From Casuarius casuarius (taxonomy: Eukaryota; Chordata; Aves; Casuariiformes; Casuariidae), in NCBI GenBank assembly GCA_003342895.1, contig PTFA01000413.1, forward strand, positions 161,304-225,303: a stretch of 64,000 nt of DNA, read 5' to 3'. Positions 58,553 to 64,000 of this stretch are shown here, in pieces. Every line of letters starts with the position of its first letter. Position 1 is the first letter of the stretch. The notes under the pieces are model-generated. The model worked only from the letters and a program-made list of their open reading frames with translations, was not told where the DNA came from and made no database searches. Both the position numbers and the translations under genes were made by a program.

Positions 58553-61500
58553 CANCAACACATTTTTCAGTGGAAGTCTATGATATAGGCAGATTTTCCT
58601 GATCATAACTATCAAGCTATATAGAAAGAGATACAAAGATCTTTTCCTAAAATGGTAAATGGTGCGCAGGGGGTTACAGCATTTCTCCTGTAAGGCCAAA
58701 AATGTCTTAACTTCATATTACTCCTTTAACCAGAGATGCATCTAAGTGTGTTGCAACACAAAGGAAGGAAACTAGACCAGAATCANGTAAGATAGAAGTA
58801 AAATAACAATATAGTGCTTCTCAGTGANATGTATTCCCCTCCCCCAAATCCTCATTTACCACAGATGTGACTTCCTCTCCCTCAGAGGTTTTAAATGGGA
58901 AGTAGCACTGAGGAATGTAACTGCAGTGTGGCAAAAGACAAAACTTTACTTGAAAATTCTGCTGAGTTAGGTTAGTCCCGCTCTGTTTAAACCTCATTGT
59001 ACATATATCTATGCTGCAGTGTTGTGTAAAATAGCTGGACTAATGTTAAACTAGTCTCCAATAGCAGTCTAGCCATGGAGGCACTTAGCACCAAGTACCT
59101 AACTAGGTGCCACTGAGCTCCACGCTGCTTCAGGCAGAGTACTATGGAGGCGCTACCTAACTCATTTAACGCGATTTCAGAAAACTGTGTTCTTGCAGGT
59201 GTAATGGCAGTTGTAGGCTGTATTTTTGACAGCCATGTGCTCTCTGAAGCAACCCCCCCTTCCAAATAGGAGCAGAGGAAAATGTTGACTATCTACAGGA
59301 GAGGCATTTACTGGCCGAGAAGGAGCTTTTCATCCTCTCAGGCTTAAGAGTATCTCCACTAAAGCCTTCAGTTTTCTTTAGAAATCTGTAAAGTAGTCCT
59401 TCTGGGCCTGAATGTGATGTGAAACCATCCTTCCAGTTCTTCCAGTTGTTTCTGACACAGGCATCGAGTGCCCTGCAGAAGAAGTTGGAGCTGGGAGGCA
59501 AATCTCATGTTGTTAGCACTTGCCTTATTTTCAAGAGCAATATTTAGGCACTCAGATACNGTGGTGATGACTATTCCAATCTGAATAAAGCAGCACAATG
59601 AATTGCTTAGCATGTTTTGGAGGAGTAGCTTTTCCTCCTACCCTCTGCCTCCTACTCTGAAGTTCGTGGGAGATCCTGTATATTTTACAGTGAAAGTGTG
59701 GTATGCACTGATGGTGCTGAGTGAATTTTCTTATAGGCAGCCAAAGGGTTTTAGTGCCTGTGTACAGTTCTGTGGCAGTGCATGAGGGCTGTAATGAAAG
59801 AAAGAATTTCCTGCTTTTATCTGAATTTCGGCTGGAATGGANGCAGTGAAGACGCTGAGCAGTCCTGGTTTAATCTTGTGGAAAGAACGCTTAACCGTGT
59901 GCTGAGGAGGCAAATCTCTTGCAGTCCCGCTGAGCTNGGTGGCACCTCTTGCGTGTACATGTGTTGCAGAGTGAAGGCCAGCCCATTTGTACCCAACTGG
60001 ATCAGAGCTTTGGCGTACGACTGGTTTTGGTATTAGATAGGTAGGTTTTGGGGTTCGGATGTTTGTTGTTTAGCCACTTTAGGAAGAAAGGAAAACCCAC
60101 CACAGCCAAGTGGTTCGTTTTCCACTTGAAGAGCCATCAGATGTATGCAAAAAGGAGGTCATGTCTGCAATGAGCACCTGTAATTGTGTATGGTGCGAGT
60201 GGTGGCATGAGCTCAGGTCCTCCCCGGAGGCGATGTGACTGGTCCAACACACTGCTGAGTCACTGTCACACCCTTAGGTGTTGACCTTAATGTCCTTCCT
60301 GTCCTGCAGCAATTTCCTGTGTTGTATTTTAAATTTGGTTGTATTCACATGGAAAGACATCCCCTTTCTATAAGGCTTCTTAACGACTCGCCCTAGCAGG
60401 CTATACCTGATTAATTTAAAAGGGGATTATCATAATCTGTAACACTGTTCTGGAACTGCAGANGTTGCAAGGACAAATGAGAGCAGAATTTGGGCTGTGA
60501 ACTGTAGTTTACAGATAAACTAGTGTTAAATCAAAACCNCACTTATCAGTAAGTTCTCAGAAGCAGCTTTTGAACTCTTGCAATATTTGCAAGAGCCACA
60601 GTCAGTCAAGAATAGGTATGTGCTCCATAGGGTGTGAGAGGTGCAAGGGTGGCATGCAAGTCACCCTCCTCATTTGTGTACGCCATACTGAGTATAGACC
60701 CAATTTCAGTAATTGTATTCGAGTGTGGCGTGAACAGCTCTAGCCTTGTCCCCATATGGCAGGTAAGAGGTAGCTCCTTTTGCCCTTTACACTGAACTTG
60801 GAATTAACTAAATCTGACAGGTTAAGAGACATATTTCCTTTTGCAGGGACTCTCCAGAACTGCCCCATTCACTGCAAGATTGAATAAACAGCAGTGGCTC
60901 CAGAAGGCACGTCCGAGTCCTTAGTATCTCCTCAGTTTCCTATGAGCTGTGCCAGAATGCCGGGAGAGTGCACGGATTTAGCTCTGCAGAGCACAGGGCC
61001 AAATGTAGCGCGGTTGCTGATTTAATGATTATCCTGTAACTGAGAGTTACAAATTAGAGAATACCTCACAGGTGTTGCACATTTTCCAAAGAAAGTTGTA
61101 TTTCTAAGCACACACATACACATATAAGAAATATGATTTATTTATTTAAAGACATTCATTGTCATCTCGAAGTATTGAACATTTCCTGCAAAANATTGAA
61201 GGAGGTGAGGAAAAGGAATGTTTAATCCTAGTGTAGTTTAAGCATTTCCTAGCATCTCATATTTTAAGCGTTACCAAGGGTCAAGAGAAGAGCTCAGGAT
61301 CAGCTCTATGCCTAGAATTTTTTTGTCAGGACGGAGTTGACTGAACACTTTAGCTAAGCAAAGAAGATAGAGGGGTCAACATGAAAAATTGGAAATGACA
61401 TATCTGGGCAGCCTTAATGAGACACATGCAGGCATGGGTCAATTCCCTTGACTATATATCAAGCGAAGAATCACATGGATCCAAACCCCAGTGTGTATTG

Positions 61501-61647
61501 GCTGTGTGTGTGGAGCTTTAGATTTAAGTTTAATTGCCATTTAGCAACTTTTGGAACATTAAAGAATAAGGTGGCTATCCAGGTNATTCTGTAAACCTGG
61601 AATGGATAAAGCTAATTAGTAAGTACATTGTATTAGTATTTTCATGT
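58553..61647. other. non-coding, nothing recognised
   Basis: Three kilobases without a recognised repeat, RNA or exon. Frames reach 92 codons at most. Words near 59095-59135 ('aggcacttagcacc..gtacctaactaggtgcc') may be an old palindromic repeat scrap. Confidence 0.5.
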
Positions 61648-61710
61648 GTATGCTGTATGAATACATACATCAATGCATGTGTACACATATACATGCACAC
61701 ACACACAAGG
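61648..61710. repeat. mixed (CA)n/(TA)n-like simple repeat
   Basis: Alternating purine-pyrimidine words (TACATACATCA, GTGTACACATATACATG, CACACACACACA) form a degenerate microsatellite. A smaller CA-rich run lies at 61111-61126. Confidence 0.8.
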
Positions 61711-61989
61711 TTAGGTAGTCATCTCTCTAAAATACCTGGAAGAGTTACTCGGTAGAGTCATTTTGTTAGATCAGTTCTTCCCTTTGATTGACATATTTTT
61801 CTGTATAATACATTACAGAACTAAAACACAGAAAAAATCTGAGAATATAAAAAAATGCAATGATCTGTTTAAAATAATAGAAGAAGACATACTGCTTAGG
61901 TCACTTTATTCACACCTCTTTTCACACTGAAGAAAACAGGAAAGGGATTGAGAGGAGAACAGAAAAGTAAACTCTTGGANGCTGCAAAT
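61711..61989. other. AT-rich non-coding
   Basis: Nothing recognised. Confidence 0.5.
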
Positions 61990-62640
61990 ATAGTTAACAA
62001 TAGCCACAAATTCTTCACATTTCAGTGCCTTGTAAAATGTTATAAACTACCATATATTCATTTTATCGGATTAGATCATTAGATTTTATCATGAGTGGAT
62101 TTTATAGACCTTTTAATGATGTGTAAACCTTTTACAATTAATAAGCAATTATCAGCCTCTTAAAAATGTTGCACAATACTGTGGGCTTCGTCTGACAGTT
62201 GAGTCNTTTTGTAGACAAATATGTTGTCAACATTAGCTATAGGTCCTAGAGGAGCTTCTTTTAGAGATGACTACAGATCGGTACTCGGAACAGTGAAGTT
62301 CACCCCATTATTGACCAAGATTAAAAAACAAACTGTATCAGTGATTGGAAGGTGCATTTGCTATTGGAAAGGTATATTTTAGTGCTCCATAAATTCAAAC
62401 AGCATCGCTCATGCAATCTTTAGAATCAATAACTGAATAAGCAATTGTCACATCTGCCGATGATGCATTGAATAATTGAAAGTCATTAGTTTTAAGGGGT
62501 TCCATGGGCAACATAGAGTCAATGTGCATCGATGGTTTTCTTTAATCAATAATGTGGGAAATGGCCAATCTTCTTAGCCAATAAGCACATCTGCAAGTTA
62601 AAATTGGTTTATTCACTATTATTTTTAGTATATACTGTAT
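61990..62640. promoter_or_regulatory. strong candidate conserved enhancer-like block
   Basis: About 650 bases of AT-rich, non-repetitive sequence dense in developmental transcription-factor words: PBX/HOX-like AATCAATAA twice (62424-62432 and 62544-62552), MEIS-like CTGACAGTTG, TGATTGG, homeodomain cores (TTACAATTAATAAGCAATTA), a GATGATGCATTG stretch, and CCAAT words (GGCCAATC, AGCCAATAAG). No frame of note and no repeat is present. Spacing of repeated motifs over hundreds of bases is typical of vertebrate conserved non-coding elements. Conservation itself cannot be shown here. Confidence 0.45.
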
Positions 62641-62985
62641 CATCTTTTACTGGAAGTGGGTTTTTTGCAGAGAAGGATAATAAAAGCATTAGAAAGAGAG
62701 ACAGGTTCAGTTGACATATTTGTTATTTCTCTTGCTAAGAATAAATTTTGCAGGGCACTAGCAGATCTTCCCTGACAGACTATAAGGAATAACACAATTA
62801 CTAGAAAGAGTGGTTTTGTATAATTCGAAAAGAAAATAGCAGCAGATGAAAAAGCAACAGGAAAACCCAAGTGGGAAAAATGCCTTGCGTTGTTGATGCA
62901 CTGAAGTGTTTCCTTCATGCTCTTGTAGAGATGTGTTTAAATTGGGAACACAGTTCCCAAAAATGGTGGAATCTCCTCTCCTGCA
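62641..62985. other. AT-rich non-coding
   Basis: Nothing recognised. Confidence 0.5.
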
Positions 62986-63450
62986 TCTACCTGTCCTTCT
63001 GTCCACAATCCCGATGGGCTTTGGCCGGGCCACNCAGGTAACTGGGCTCTGTGGCTGGTGGCAGTGGGTCCTGGGGGCCCAGCGAGCCCTCCCGGTGGCC
63101 TGCTGCAGCTGCAGCTCCTGGTTTGCTNCCGGCAGTGGGACATGGCAGGACCTGGTTCCTCCTCTCGTTCCTCCCCTGGTTCTGGGCAGCGTGACGTGCC
63201 TGCGTGTTGCTGTGGATTCCCCCTCTGACCAGCCTGCCTGATCTTCACCGGCCGTGTTCAATCCCTTCTGCAAATCCTGCTTGTAGTGCACGTGTGTCCT
63301 GGCTTCCTCACCCTCGGCTGGCCTTCCGATCATGCTTTCTGCTTGCCCGTCAGCTCAGGGATTTTTAGTTTCCTGTTTAAACCCTTGGCTTAGCCAAACT
63401 CGTTCTTGCCTTCTCTGGTTTTGGGCCTGAACCGTAGGGCCTGACCTCGT
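62986..63450. other. GC-rich islet, possibly an unrecognised repeat
   Basis: G+C rises abruptly at 62990 and falls after 63450. The interior has local near-repeats (CCTGGTTCCTCCTCTCGTTCC, CCTCCCCTGGTTCTGGG), as in degenerate tandem or LTR-like DNA. A 191-codon minus frame (62758-63333) and a 111-codon plus frame cross it; neither resembles a protein family. Sharp edges could mean an inserted element whose family I do not know. Confidence 0.4.
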
Positions 63451-64000
63451 CTTTCCTGCCCGAGACTCTTCACTATTCAAGANCAGTGGTGTTATGTGCA
63501 GGGACAAGGGATGGCCGCATCTGCCTGTCATTTTGAGTTTGTTGCAAAAGCTGTGCCTAGAAAACGAGTAAGTCTGTACATATGTGGTTATGTGTAAATG
63601 GTTGTTTAAGTAGCCNCATGTCTGAAACATTGCGTATGCCTTCGTAGCACTGTTAACACTGCTGCAGATGCTGCTTACAATATATATGTCTCTTGTTGAG
63701 AGGGATCAAGCATAAGTTTAAAGTCAGTCNATAATGGTTTAAGGAAAATATTCCCACATATCTTTTTAACTGAGAAATGATCTTTCATATTATATTAAGT
63801 CTTAGGGAACAAACTAATATGCCATGATGTCTCCACTGTCACATGCGTGTGTCTACATTTTCAGTAGATGATGTTATACCTTGGGCAAGAAAAGCACGTG
63901 CAAGAGCTAGGGAGCTCAGCCCGTTTCAAATTCATCGTCCTCACATCCTCCAGCGAGCTGGGAAAGGAGGATTTATCACCCGGCAGAGTGAAGCTCTCCT
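63451..64000. other. non-coding, nothing recognised
   Basis: No gene or repeat recognised up to the end of the window. Confidence 0.5.

Noticed and set aside
1..64000. CRISPR array, bacterial operon, provirus or endogenous virus
   Set aside because: No regular direct repeats with spacers, no ribosome-binding-site-led gene chains, and no LTR pair or viral domain found.

Overview
This window looks like a non-coding stretch of a bird nuclear genome. The evidence is the repeats. A typical avian CR1 3' end sits at 16751-16960 on the minus strand. Several much older CR1/L3-type LINE, MIR/L2-type SINE and palindromic 'sauropsid' repeat remnants are scattered along the window, and there are no Alu, L1 or B-type mammalian repeats. 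Short CpG-rich islets sit in AT-rich DNA, repeat density is low, and there are no long open frames. The species cannot be named from the sequence. Family assignments were made by eye against remembered repeat consensus patterns, not by a search.

I recognise no cellular protein-coding gene, rRNA, tRNA, known microRNA, CRISPR array or provirus. The longest open frames (211, 191 and 167 codons) lie in GC-rich islets where stop codons are rare, and none resembles a known family. The only recognisable protein-coding ancestry is a dead LINE: about 1.5 kb of CR1/L3-like element at 17530-19000 (+). It keeps, in the right order, a pre-reverse-transcriptase linker, a ruined catalytic FADD-type motif and the ORF2 C-terminal domain.

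Layout. 1-16.7 kb: AT-rich DNA with two MIR copies (505-640, 8240-8390), one palindromic old repeat (9127-9210), CpG-rich patches near 3.0 and 5.3 kb, and a conserved-element-like block at 4260-4600. 16.7-21.2 kb: the repeat cluster, with three LINE fragments. 21.2-33 kb: AT-rich DNA with an octamer-bearing block at 26100-26520 and more MIR and old-repeat remnants. 33.0-33.25 kb: the clearest CpG island. 33.3-45.6 kb: old repeats and a TA-rich microsatellite. 45.6-48.7 kb: CpG-rich patches, an old CR1 (46326-46962, minus) and a TATA-box promoter-like site near 47.26 kb. 48.7-64 kb: AT-rich DNA with a perfect RFX X-box at 53808, two small perfect hairpins, an L2/MIR tail at 57172, a strong enhancer-like block at 61990-62640, and a GC-rich islet at 63.0-63.4 kb.

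The simplest reading is a gene desert or a very large intron whose functional content, if any, is regulatory. I found no exotic system. The most useful leads are the X-box, the enhancer-like blocks, the CpG island and promoter-like site, and the ancient repeats.
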